Source: Ulvibacter litoralis
GTDB taxonomy: Bacteria > Bacteroidota > Bacteroidia > Flavobacteriales > Flavobacteriaceae
DNA: 64,000 bases
Direction: 5' to 3'
Assembly (NCBI RefSeq): GCF_900102055.1
Contig: NZ_FNBA01000004.1
Location: 220,705 to 284,704, forward strand
Under the pieces are notes generated by a model that saw only the letters and a program-made list of their open reading frames with translations, did not search any database and was not told where the DNA came from. Positions 1 to 7,648 of the stretch are shown here, piece after piece. Position numbers and translations under genes: made by a program. The first letter of the stretch is position 1; the number at the start of each line of letters is the position of its first letter.

Positions 1-294
1 AGAAAATTATCAGAACGATATATGGACTTCTTCCAATCAATTGAAATTGAGTTCGTAACAGAGCCTGTAAATTCACAATCAAACTATTGGTTAAATGCTG
101 TTTTACTGAAAGATAAAGAAGAACGAAATAGTTTTCTTGAGTTTATGAACGCAAAGAAAATAATGACACGTCCTTTATGGGAGCCAATGCATACTTTAAC
201 TATGAATAAAGACGCACAATGTGGCGATTTAACTAACTCTAAGTATATCGCTGAAAGATTGGTAAACATACCGAGTTCAGCAATTAGTTTGTAA
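1..294 (+). CDS. LegC-like DegT/DnrJ/EryC1/StrS aminotransferase, C-terminal fragment
   Basis: The reading frame is open from the first base of the window, so this gene begins upstream and only about 97 C-terminal residues are visible. The segment RPLWEPMHT followed by a short Leu/Ile-rich tail is the usual end of PLP-dependent sugar aminotransferases; the PglE-like gene at 13605 ends in the same way (RPLWKPMHL). The PLP lysine lies outside the window. The next genes are a NeuD-family acetyltransferase and a CBS-nucleotidyltransferase of the PtmE type, which together suggest LegC, the aminotransferase of the GDP-linked legionaminic acid route. That assignment is inferred from context; another 4-amino sugar pathway is possible. 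The stop at 292-294 is followed after one base by the next start, so the two are co-translated. Confidence 0.8.
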   Translation, partial: RKLSERYMDFFQSIEIEFVTEPVNSQSNYWLNAVLLKDKEERNSFLEFMNAKKIMTRPLWEPMHTLTMNKDAQCGDLTNSKYIAERLVNIPSSAISL

Positions 295-295
295 T

Positions 296-916
296 ATGGA
301 AAAGAGGAAGATCATACTGGTAGGCGGAGGAGGTCATTGCAAATCTTGTATTGATGTAATTGAAAGAGAAGATAAATTTACAATTGCTGGTATTCTCGAT
401 AAAGAAAGTTTAACTGGAGAAAAGATACTTGGGTATCCTATACTAGGCTCTGATCAATTAATAGAGGAATTTGCAAACGAGAATTATTGTTTTCTAATTA
501 CTGTAGGTCAAATTAAATCATCAGCAATTCGAGAGAAAATATATAAAACCATTAAAAAAGTTGGGGGAGAATTACCTGTAGTTATTAGCCCTCATGCCAT
601 TGTGAGTAAATCGGCCACCCTTGAAGAAGGAACTATTGTAATGCATAGTGCAATCGTTAATGCAGCTGCAACAATTGGCAAATGCTGTATTCTGAACACA
701 GGATCGTTAGTCGAACATGATTGTAAAATAGGTAATTTTTGCCACATCTCTACCACCTCAACTATCAATGGATCAGTAGTTATAGGAGATTCTTGTTTTG
801 TAGGTAGTAAAGCGGTAATAAATAATAATTTGAATATTAAAGGCTCAGTGATTGTTCCTTCAGGGAGTAGAGTAGCTGTTAATATTGATGCAATCGGTGT
901 TTTCAAAAATACATAA
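296..916 (+). CDS. NeuD/LegH-family sugar acetyltransferase
   Basis: A 206-residue protein with an N-terminal Rossmann-like PglD_N segment (KIILVGGGGHCKS near residues 4-16) and a C-terminal left-handed beta-helix built from hexapeptide repeats (about residues 105-195, for example GTIVMHSAIVNAAATIGK). These enzymes transfer acetyl from acetyl-CoA to an amino or hydroxyl group of a nucleotide sugar or nonulosonic acid. Following a LegC-like aminotransferase by one base, the most likely job is N-acetylation of the new 4-amino group (LegH). A sialic acid O-acetyltransferase (NeuD) cannot be excluded. The 109-residue antisense frame across it is a shadow. A second, separate PglD-like gene lies at 12990. 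Confidence 0.82.
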   Translation: MEKRKIILVGGGGHCKSCIDVIEREDKFTIAGILDKESLTGEKILGYPILGSDQLIEEFANENYCFLITVGQIKSSAIREKIYKTIKKVGGELPVVISPHAIVSKSATLEEGTIVMHSAIVNAAATIGKCCILNTGSLVEHDCKIGNFCHISTTSTINGSVVIGDSCFVGSKAVINNNLNIKGSVIVPSGSRVAVNIDAIGVFKNT

Positions 917-970
917 GTCAAAATAGCATTTATTAGTACGTAAAGAGTAGTAAAAGTTTGAATAATTAGT

Positions 971-2173
971 ATGAAGAAAAAAGTAGTTTGGATCTGTAGT
1001 TTTGCAAATGAAGAAGTTAAAAATATCTTAGAAAGTGAAAAAGATATTGATGCTGCGCCTTGGATTTCTGAATTAATAGGTATTTTCAGAAATAGAGAAG
1101 ATATCGACTTATCTATAATTTCACCAAACTATTTTAACAATGAATATAAAGAGTTTACATTAGGTAATATTAATATATACTTATATAAATATAAGCCTAG
1201 CTTTCTACCTCATAGAGCATATAATTTAACGCTCAATTACAAAATAGCTACTAAATCTGTATTAAAAATAATGGGTGAATTAAACCCAGACTTGATTCAT
1301 TTACACGGCTCAGAAAATCCATTTTATGGGGCGAGTGCCCTTAAATTGATCAACAAGTTCCCTACACTTGTGTCTATTCAAGGCTTTGTTTCACTATCTA
1401 GTAAGCCAAAAAATATCATAAGTCAATATGTTCGATGGAACAGAATGAGATTTGAACGGAAAATTAATTCTAAGGCCTCTTACTTTGTTTTATCTTCTAC
1501 CAATGACAAGAAAAATTTAAAAGGAACTAATACAAAAGCTAAAATCTATATTAATTATTATCCAACCATCGTACCCGAGGTAAGCTCTTCAGATTTTATA
1601 GATAAGAAATATGATATTGTTTATTATGCTAGAGTTACTAAGAATAAGGGCATTGAAGATTTAATTAATGCTATGCATATTTTAAAAGAAACAAATCCAT
1701 CAATTAGTGCCATAATAATAGGAGGGGGAAGTGAAACTTATATAGGGTATATTAAGGAGTTGATTGTTTCGTTGGGGTTAACCAATAATATTAACTTTGC
1801 GGGATTTCAAAAAACACAACAAGATGTTTTTAGATTAGCAATTCAGGCAAAAATTTATGTATTGCCCACTCATTTTGATGGCGTCCCAGGTTCTATTAGA
1901 GAATCGATGTTTATGAGAATTCCCGTAGTAGCAAATGCAGTTGGAGGGATTCCTAGTTTAAATGATGAAAAGGAATGTATTACCTTAGTAGAAAATCAAA
2001 ACATAAGCGACTTAGTAGAAAAAATTAAATTAGTCTTAAACGATAGAAAACGAACTGAAAAATTGGTTCAAAATGGGTTTGAATTAATTATGGACAAATA
2101 TGATAATGAAAAAATATATCAAAATTTCATTAACATTTATAAAGATATTTTGCGAATAGAGCATAAACAATAA
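971..2173 (+). CDS. GT4-family glycosyltransferase
   Basis: 400 residues with GT-B architecture. The N-terminal half has the acceptor-domain signature NPDLIHLHG and SIQGFVS. The C-terminal half carries the glycosyltransferase group 1 features: YYARVTKNKGIEDL near residue 217, IIGGGSE, and the EX7E-type donor site around HFDGVPGSIRES followed by PVVANAVGGIP. It should be a cytoplasmic enzyme adding one sugar to the undecaprenyl-linked repeat unit; neither donor nor acceptor can be read from the sequence. It sits inside the putative legionaminic acid module, so a nonulosonic acid or an adjacent residue are both possible substrates. The stop is three bases before the next start, so it is in the same operon. 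Confidence 0.85.
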   Translation: MKKKVVWICSFANEEVKNILESEKDIDAAPWISELIGIFRNREDIDLSIISPNYFNNEYKEFTLGNINIYLYKYKPSFLPHRAYNLTLNYKIATKSVLKIMGELNPDLIHLHGSENPFYGASALKLINKFPTLVSIQGFVSLSSKPKNIISQYVRWNRMRFERKINSKASYFVLSSTNDKKNLKGTNTKAKIYINYYPTIVPEVSSSDFIDKKYDIVYYARVTKNKGIEDLINAMHILKETNPSISAIIIGGGSETYIGYIKELIVSLGLTNNINFAGFQKTQQDVFRLAIQAKIYVLPTHFDGVPGSIRESMFMRIPVVANAVGGIPSLNDEKECITLVENQNISDLVEKIKLVLNDRKRTEKLVQNGFELIMDKYDNEKIYQNFINIYKDILRIEHKQ

Positions 2174-2176
2174 ATT

Positions 2177-3244
2177 ATGAGTAAACAAGTAGACTTAAAC
2201 AATCCAATATTTATCGGAAATCAACTGTCAATCTTAGAGGCGCTTGAACAGATGGATAAAATTGATCGAAAATTATTGATTGTTTTAAAAGGGGATCAAT
2301 TTCACAGTGTTTTAAGTATTGGCGATATCCAAAGAGCTATCATAAAAAAAATACCATTAGAGAGTCCAATATCTTCGATAATAAGAAGTCAGATTACCGT
2401 TTGTTCAGAGTCAGATACTTTTGAAGAAATTAAGAAAAAAATGCTTGAATTCAGGACAGAATGCATGCCTGTAATTAATGATGAAGGGCGTTTGACTAAT
2501 TTATATTTTTGGAATGAAGTTTTTGATATTCATATTAAAAGGAAAACAGTTAAGTTAGATTTGCCTGTAATTATCATGGCAGGTGGTAAAGGGACACGTT
2601 TAAAGCCTTTAACAAATATTTTTCCGAAACCTTTACTGCCAATTAATGAAAAGACCATTATAGAGGATATTATGGATCGTTTTGTGGCTGTTGGCTGCAA
2701 TGATTTTCACCTTTCTGTAAATTACAAGGCAGAAACAATCAAAAACTACTTTAATGTTCTAGCTAATCCCGATTATAATGTAAGCTATTTTGAAGAAGAC
2801 AAGCCACTTGGAACAGCAGGGTCTATGTACCTCATAAAAGATAAAATCAACTCTACATTTTTTGTATCAAACTGCGATATCCTTATAGATCAAGATTTGG
2901 AAGAGATTTATAACTACCATAAAGAAAACAAAAATGAAATTACCATTGTTTCTGCTATTAAGCGTTATAAAATACCTTATGGTACTATTCAGACTAAAGA
3001 AAACGGTATTCTCGATAAATTAGATGAGAAACCTGAACTAGTCTTTCAAATAAATACAGGAATGTACATTTTAGAACCCAGTGTGTTAAAATATATTCCT
3101 GAAAATGAGTTTTTTCATATTACACACTTAATTGAATTAATAAAAGAACATTCAGGAAATGTGGGAGTGTTTCCGATTGCGGAAAATAGTTGGCAAGACA
3201 TTGGGAATTGGGATGATTATGGTAAAATTTTAAAAAAGCATTAA
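2177..3244 (+). CDS. CBS-domain sugar-1-phosphate nucleotidyltransferase, PtmE-like
   Basis: 355 residues: a tandem CBS pair (about 5-120) followed by a nucleotidyl transferase domain with the signature motif IIMAGGKGTRLKPLT and FPKPLLPI near residues 132-155, and ETIKNYF / NCDILI further on. The CBS plus NTP_transferase arrangement is that of Campylobacter PtmE, which makes GDP-glucosamine from GlcN-1-P and GTP at the entry of the GDP-based legionaminic acid pathway. The neighbouring LegC- and LegH-like genes agree with this. The CBS pair may bind a nucleotide and control activity. The specific substrate is inferred; a mannose- or glucose-1-phosphate enzyme is the alternative. Confidence 0.83.
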   Translation: MSKQVDLNNPIFIGNQLSILEALEQMDKIDRKLLIVLKGDQFHSVLSIGDIQRAIIKKIPLESPISSIIRSQITVCSESDTFEEIKKKMLEFRTECMPVINDEGRLTNLYFWNEVFDIHIKRKTVKLDLPVIIMAGGKGTRLKPLTNIFPKPLLPINEKTIIEDIMDRFVAVGCNDFHLSVNYKAETIKNYFNVLANPDYNVSYFEEDKPLGTAGSMYLIKDKINSTFFVSNCDILIDQDLEEIYNYHKENKNEITIVSAIKRYKIPYGTIQTKENGILDKLDEKPELVFQINTGMYILEPSVLKYIPENEFFHITHLIELIKEHSGNVGVFPIAENSWQDIGNWDDYGKILKKH

Positions 3245-3271
3245 AATTTGCATAGATAGATTTACTACTGA

Positions 3272-4396
3272 ATGATTAGAATCATTGTCATATTTATAAT
3301 TGTATTAGCAGGTATTTGGTTTTCTTTAGAGTCGTATAAAAATTCATACGAGCAACGTAGAAAATTTTATATCCGCTTTGTGATTTTTATTTTAGCACTT
3401 CAATCTGGCTTGCGGAACTGGGCAGTGGGAGCGGATACCTATCAGTATTACATCAGATGGGAAAATGTGAAGATAACTTCTTGGCAAAAAATATTAAATT
3501 CTTTTCTATATGGAGGTGAAAAAGACCCTTTTTACACGCTTTTTCAGAAGATATTGCAAATTTTATTTGATAATTATCAATTTTTTTTAATAGTTATTGC
3601 TGTCATATTTATGATGGCATTGGGTAATTTTGTACTTAAAAACACTACTCGCATAAGCCATGCAATATTAGCCTTTATAATATATATGGGCTATTTTTAT
3701 GGCTTTTTCTCCATAACAGGCTTGCGGCAAACCTTGGCAACGGCATTTTTATTATGGAGTTATGAGTATGTGAAAAAAGAAAAACTGATTCCTTTTGCAG
3801 TACTTGTTATTATAGGTGCCTCATTCCATATTACTGCACTAGTTTTTCTACCCTTGTATTTTGCGTCGAAAATTAAACGTCCTGAATTTGTCTTTGTGTG
3901 TGCTGTTTTTGGATTTCCCTTTTTCATGATTTTTAAAAACCAATTGGCAATTCTCTTTCTTAAATACAGTACACTACAAGATCGATTTGAAGCCTATGCC
4001 AGTCAGTACCATCAAGGAGGATCGTTAATTCTAACCGCTTTTCAAGTGTTTCTAGCTATTTATGCATTGATGTTAATTAAAAAAGTATTGGCATTAGGAA
4101 ACAAAACTTACTTAATGTATAATACCTTTGCTCTCGCATTGTTTTTTCTACCCTTGCAATGGGTAAATCCAAGTGCAGGACGTATTGCGCAATATTTCGC
4201 AATTATTATTATGGTGTGGATTCCATACCTACTTGATGCAACAGCGGGAGAATCGGAGAAAACAAGAAAATTTTTATATACATTGGCTATTATAGGGTTC
4301 TTTTTTATTACGCTATTTGCAATTCAAGGTCTTGATGAATATAAATTCTTTTGGGAAGAAATGGAGCTTCCAAAAGAGTACAGAGGAAGGATTTAA
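3272..4396 (+). CDS. EpsG-family membrane protein, probable polysaccharide polymerase (Wzy-like)
   Basis: 374 mostly hydrophobic residues forming about nine or ten membrane segments, with the EpsG-family signature near the N-terminus: RNWAVGADTYQYY, a conserved G-x-D-x-x-Y motif. A later SFHITALVFLPLY stretch is also typical. Proteins of this family polymerise undecaprenyl-PP-linked repeat units at the periplasmic face of the inner membrane. No flippase (Wzx) gene is visible in this window, so it is presumably upstream. The gene is strongly AT-rich like its two upstream neighbours, as is usual for serotype-specific parts of such loci. It starts 27 bases after the PtmE-like gene. Confidence 0.8.
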   Translation: MIRIIVIFIIVLAGIWFSLESYKNSYEQRRKFYIRFVIFILALQSGLRNWAVGADTYQYYIRWENVKITSWQKILNSFLYGGEKDPFYTLFQKILQILFDNYQFFLIVIAVIFMMALGNFVLKNTTRISHAILAFIIYMGYFYGFFSITGLRQTLATAFLLWSYEYVKKEKLIPFAVLVIIGASFHITALVFLPLYFASKIKRPEFVFVCAVFGFPFFMIFKNQLAILFLKYSTLQDRFEAYASQYHQGGSLILTAFQVFLAIYALMLIKKVLALGNKTYLMYNTFALALFFLPLQWVNPSAGRIAQYFAIIIMVWIPYLLDATAGESEKTRKFLYTLAIIGFFFITLFAIQGLDEYKFFWEEMELPKEYRGRI

Positions 4397-4416
4397 AAAT
4401 AATTTAAGTTAAGAAT

Positions 4417-5448
4417 ATGTTACAGAACAAAACACTACTAATCACGGGAGGAACAGGATCCTTTGGAAATGCTGTATTACAACGTTTTTTACACACCGAT
4501 CATTTTAGTGAAATCCGAATTTTTTCTCGCGATGAGAAGAAACAAGATGACATGCGAAATTCGCTCAAAAATGAGAAACTCAAGTTTTACATCGGTGATG
4601 TTCGAAATTACGATAGTATAGAGCGTGCCTGTAGAGGTGTAGATTATGTGTTTCACGCGGCAGCGCTGAAGCAGGTTCCTTCCTGTGAGTTTTTCCCATT
4701 GGAAGCCACACGAACCAATGTACTAGGAACTCAAAATGTAATTGATGCTGCAGCCTATAATAAAGTAAAAAAAGTGATTTGCTTAAGTACTGATAAGGCA
4801 GCGTATCCAATTAATGCAATGGGAATTTCTAAGGCATTAATGGAAAAGGTTGCAGTTGCAGCTTCTCGTAATAATCCTGATACAACGGTGTGTCTTACAC
4901 GTTATGGAAATGTAATGGCGTCTCGAGGCTCAGTAATTCCTTTGTTTTTAAAACAAATTCAAGAGAATAATCCGATTACGATTACAGATCCAAAAATGAC
5001 TCGTTTTTTAATGTCGCTAGATGAAGCTGTAGAATTAGTGTTATTTGCTTTTGAACATGGAAATGCAGGGGATCTTTTTGTAAATAAAGCACCCGCAGGA
5101 ACGATAGGAGATTTGGCACAAGCATTAAAAGAAATGTGTAAATCGGATACTGAAATTAAAATTATTGGAACCCGTCATGGGGAGAAACTTTACGAAACTC
5201 TCTGTACACGAGAAGAAATGATTAAAGCGGAAGATATGGGGGAATTTTACCGCATTCCAGCCGATAATCGAGATTTGAATTATGCGCAGTATTTTTCAGA
5301 AGGAGAAAAAGAAGTTTCAGAAATAGAAGATTACAATTCACACAATACTTCTCAAGAAGATGTGGAGGGAATGAAAAAATTACTGTCTAAACTTCCATTA
5401 ATACGCAAAGAAGTTTTTGGTGAGGATGTATTACAAATGCCAGGATAA
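4417..5448 (+). CDS. capE: UDP-GlcNAc 4,6-dehydratase/5-epimerase, CapE/FnlA-like
   Basis: 343-residue soluble extended SDR enzyme. The NAD-binding motif GGTGSFG lies at residues 11-17, the catalytic region LSTDKA with TDK at 125-127, and the M135/K139 pair replaces the usual Tyr-x3-Lys, as in inverting 4,6-dehydratases. The family converts UDP-GlcNAc to UDP-2-acetamido-2,6-dideoxy-beta-L-arabino-hexos-4-ulose, the first step to UDP-L-FucNAc. CapF and CapG homologues lie downstream, completing the pathway of Staphylococcus type 5/8 capsules and of FnlABC in gamma-proteobacteria. It lacks the membrane domain seen in the PglF-like gene at 14758, so the two dehydratases are distinct. Confidence 0.9.
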   Translation: MLQNKTLLITGGTGSFGNAVLQRFLHTDHFSEIRIFSRDEKKQDDMRNSLKNEKLKFYIGDVRNYDSIERACRGVDYVFHAAALKQVPSCEFFPLEATRTNVLGTQNVIDAAAYNKVKKVICLSTDKAAYPINAMGISKALMEKVAVAASRNNPDTTVCLTRYGNVMASRGSVIPLFLKQIQENNPITITDPKMTRFLMSLDEAVELVLFAFEHGNAGDLFVNKAPAGTIGDLAQALKEMCKSDTEIKIIGTRHGEKLYETLCTREEMIKAEDMGEFYRIPADNRDLNYAQYFSEGEKEVSEIEDYNSHNTSQEDVEGMKKLLSKLPLIRKEVFGEDVLQMPG

Positions 5449-5456
5449 TTATTTCA

Positions 5457-5879
5457 ATGAAAGCGCCAAAATTCATAGAAGGAGGAAACCATAAAGACGC
5501 ACGAGGGACACTTTGTTATAATAACGAATTTGATGCTTCCGAAGTAAAAAGGTTCTATACCATAACCAATAATGACCTTTCATTTAAAAGAGGCTGGACA
5601 GGACACGCAATAGAAAGACGCTGGTTTATTGCTACTTCTGGTGTTTTTGAAATTACAGTAATTAAGATTGATACTTGGGAACAACCCAATCGTACTTTAA
5701 AACGACAAACATTTAAGATGTCTTCAGATAAATTAGATGTGTTAGAGGTCCCATCTGGTTTTGTAACCAGTATTCAAGCGCTGGAAACTGATTCTAAATT
5801 ATTGGTGATGTCCGATTATATGTTAGGAGAGGTTACTGATGAACATCGTTTTGAAAGCACGTATTTTTCAGAAGAATAA
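5457..5879 (+). CDS. WxcM/FdtA-like cupin, sugar epimerase/isomerase-related
   Basis: 140-residue single cupin domain. The opening HKDARGTLCYNNEFD and the RGWTGHAIERRWF segment resemble WxcM-like sugar 3,4-ketoisomerases and dTDP-4-dehydrorhamnose 3,5-epimerase relatives. In UDP-FucNAc clusters of Bacteroidota a short protein of this type often sits between the CapE and CapF genes. It may act on the keto-sugar intermediate released by CapE or help its C3/C5 epimerisation, but no reaction can be assigned from sequence alone. It starts nine bases after the capE stop and is in the same operon. A 19-bp AT-only palindrome lies at 5888-5906, between this gene and capF. Confidence 0.72.
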   Translation: MKAPKFIEGGNHKDARGTLCYNNEFDASEVKRFYTITNNDLSFKRGWTGHAIERRWFIATSGVFEITVIKIDTWEQPNRTLKRQTFKMSSDKLDVLEVPSGFVTSIQALETDSKLLVMSDYMLGEVTDEHRFESTYFSEE

Positions 5880-5920
5880 ATTAAAAAAAGAAATTTAAAA
5901 TTTCTTAAATAACAAAGAGT

Positions 5921-7039
5921 ATGTTAAAAATTGGAATAACAGGAAAAGAAGGTTTTGTAGGGACACATTTGTACAATACATTAGGTACCACACCAGAACT
6001 GTATGAAAGAATAGACTTTAAACGTGCCTTTTTCGATGATGAGAAGGCGTTAGATGCATTTGTCTCAAGTTGTGATGTTATAGTACATCTAGCTGCTTTA
6101 AACAGACACAACGACCCGGAAGTGATATACGAAACCAATGTCGCTTTAGTTTCTAAGCTTATTGCAGCTTTGGAACGTACCAAAAGCACACCACATGTAT
6201 TATTTTCATCTTCTTCACAGGAAGAACGTGATAACCGCTACGGAAAATCTAAAAAGGAAGGAAGAGAATTATTTGAAGCTTGGGCACAAAAACAAAATGC
6301 GGTGTTTACAGGAATGGTAATCCCGAATGTTTTTGGACCTTTCGGGCACCCATACTACAATTCGGTAGTTGCAACTTTTTCACATCAAGTAGCCAATAAT
6401 GAAACCCCAAAAATTGACGTTGATGGCGATCTTAAATTAATTTATGTAGGAGAGTTAGTTTCAGAAATAATTCAGAAAATTGAAGCTAAAGCGCATGAGC
6501 CACTTTGTATTATAAAACATACTTCTGAAGCTAAAGTTTCAGAGTTATTGGCGCTTCTGAAGCATTACAAACTCGTATATCAAGAAAACGGAGAGATTCC
6601 TGTGATTGAAAATACGTTCCAATTGAATCTGTTCAATACGTATAGATGTTATATGGATATCAAAAATCACTTTCCTGTAAAATTCACACAACATACTGAT
6701 CCGAGAGGGAGTTTTGTAGAGATTATTAGATTAGGGGTTGGAGGGCAAGTTTCATTTTCAACCACAGTTCCTGGCATTACCCGTGGGAATCATTACCACA
6801 GCCGGAAAATTGAACGCTTTGCAGTTATAAAAGGAAAAGCGTTAATTCAGCTGCGAAAAATAGGAACTGATGAAGTGTTAGATTTTTATTTAGACGGAGA
6901 CGAACCTGCGTATGTTGACATGCCAATTTGGTACACGCACAATATTAAAAACATAGGAGACGACATTTTATATACCAACTTTTGGATCAATGAACCGTAC
7001 AATCCTGAAGATGCAGATACCTTTTTTGAAGAAGTTTAA
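5921..7039 (+). CDS. capF: CapF: bifunctional UDP-2-acetamido-2,6-dideoxyhexose epimerase/reductase
   Basis: 372 residues with the two-domain build of CapF. The N-terminal SDR reductase (about 1-240) has GITGKEGFVGTHL at residues 5-17 and the Tyr107-x3-Lys111 catalytic pair. The C-terminal cupin (about 255-372) contains GNHYHSRKIERF, which supplies metal-binding histidines. In the known pathway the cupin epimerises C3 of the CapE product and the SDR domain reduces C4 with NADPH, giving UDP-N-acetyl-6-deoxy-L-talosamine. Length and order agree with the family. It is the last gene before a 609-bp gap filled with heptamer repeats and a pseudogene; in other organisms capF and capG are usually adjacent. 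Confidence 0.9.
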   Translation: MLKIGITGKEGFVGTHLYNTLGTTPELYERIDFKRAFFDDEKALDAFVSSCDVIVHLAALNRHNDPEVIYETNVALVSKLIAALERTKSTPHVLFSSSSQEERDNRYGKSKKEGRELFEAWAQKQNAVFTGMVIPNVFGPFGHPYYNSVVATFSHQVANNETPKIDVDGDLKLIYVGELVSEIIQKIEAKAHEPLCIIKHTSEAKVSELLALLKHYKLVYQENGEIPVIENTFQLNLFNTYRCYMDIKNHFPVKFTQHTDPRGSFVEIIRLGVGGQVSFSTTVPGITRGNHYHSRKIERFAVIKGKALIQLRKIGTDEVLDFYLDGDEPAYVDMPIWYTHNIKNIGDDILYTNFWINEPYNPEDADTFFEEV

Positions 7040-7041
7040 TC

Positions 7042-7134
7042 AGTGACTAGTGATTAGTGAACAGTGACTAGTAAACAGTAATTAGTAAGCAGTAACTAGT
7101 GATTAGTGAGCATTAACAAGTCACAAGTCACTAG
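7042..7134 (+). repeat. Degenerate 7-bp tandem repeat array, left copy
   Basis: Thirteen consecutive heptamers in perfect 7-base register: AGTGACT, AGTGATT, AGTGAAC, AGTGACT, AGTAAAC, AGTAATT, AGTAAGC, AGTAACT, AGTGATT, AGTGAGC, ATTAACA, AGTCACA, AGTCACT. The consensus is AGT(G/A/C)A followed by two variable bases. The unit just before, TTTAATC, overlaps the capF stop codon and is also a plausible degenerate member. The composition changes from AGTGA-type to AGTCA-type units from left to right, as in the right-hand array. The repeat has no spacers, so it is not a CRISPR. Origin and function are unknown. Confidence 0.9.
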
Positions 7135-7151
7135 AATTAAAATAGAAAGAA

Positions 7152-7514
7152 ATGAAGACTCATAAGGACTTAGAAGTTTGGAAAAAGGCCATTGATCTCG
7201 TGACTGATATTTATAATTTATCAGCAAGTTTTCCAACTGAAGAGAAGTACGGATTAACAAATTAAATGCGCAGAGCAGCGGTGTCTATACCTTCAAATAT
7301 TGCGGAAGGAGCCGCAAGACGAGGGGATAAGGAGTTTATTCACTATTTATATACTTCTCTTGGAAGCTGCATGGAGTTAGAAACACAATTGATTATCTCA
7401 AAAAACCTTACTTTTGCAACGCAAGAGGATTTAGATAAAAGCCTAAGTACTTAAAATGATGTAGGTAAAATGCTGAACGGCTTGATAAAATCGGTAAAGA
7501 ATAAACCGTTGTAG
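7152..7514 (+). pseudogene. Four-helix-bundle protein (23S rRNA IVS / S23 family), two nonsense mutations
   Basis: Translated through stops, this 120-codon frame gives a full-length four-helix-bundle protein of the 23S intervening-sequence family: HKDLEVWKKAIDLV at the start, EKYGLTN then RRAAVSIPSNIAEGAARR in the middle, and VGKMLNGLIKSV at the end. Two in-frame TAA codons interrupt it, at 7263-7265 where a Gln is expected (CAA to TAA) and at 7452-7454 where a Leu is likely (TTA to TAA). There is no frameshift. The natural terminator TAG is at 7512-7514. The start at 7152 gives the canonical N-terminus. An internal ATG follows the first stop, but the resulting 62-residue piece lacks helix 1. 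Heptamer repeat arrays flank the gene on both sides. Confidence 0.88.
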
Positions 7515-7525
7515 TAATATATGAT

Positions 7526-7630
7526 AGTGAATTGTGAGCAGTAACTAGTCACAAGTCACAAGTCACAGATCACAGATCACAGATAACAAATAATAAGTCA
7601 CAGATCACAAGTAACAAATCACCAGTAATC
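7526..7630 (+). repeat. Degenerate 7-bp tandem repeat array, right copy
   Basis: Fifteen heptamers in register: AGTGAAT, TGTGAGC, AGTAACT, AGTCACA three times, GATCACA twice, GATAACA, AATAATA, AGTCACA, GATCACA, AGTAACA, AATCACC, AGTAATC. The consensus matches the left array at 7042-7134. Four further units, TGTCACC, AATAACC, AATCCCC and AACTAAG at 7666-7693, lie inside the first codons of the following capG-like gene and keep the same 7-base phase across a 35-base interval. Because AGTGACT and its reverse complement AGTCACT differ only at the centre, the arrays can be read either as direct or as inverted flanks of the pseudogene. Confidence 0.88.
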
Positions 7631-7648
7631 AAGTAAAAAAAAATAAAA

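Noticed and set aside
592..921. 109-residue antisense frame over the acetyltransferase
   Set aside because: Complement of hexapeptide repeats; no independent support.
5888..5906. 19-bp palindrome AAGAAATTTAAAATTTCTT as a terminator or operator inside the cap operon
   Set aside because: AT-only, no G+C stem or T run beyond its own, and chance is likely in this base composition.
7266..7454. Functional 62-residue protein from the internal ATG
   Set aside because: It is an in-frame fragment of the pseudogene lacking the first helix and the C-terminal end.
7152..7514. Stop-codon readthrough or recoding in the four-helix-bundle gene
   Set aside because: Two TAA codons at non-conserved context and no recoding signal are visible; decay is the simpler explanation.
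7042..7630. CRISPR array
   Set aside because: Units are 7 bp, contiguous and degenerate with no spacers, and no cas genes are in the window.
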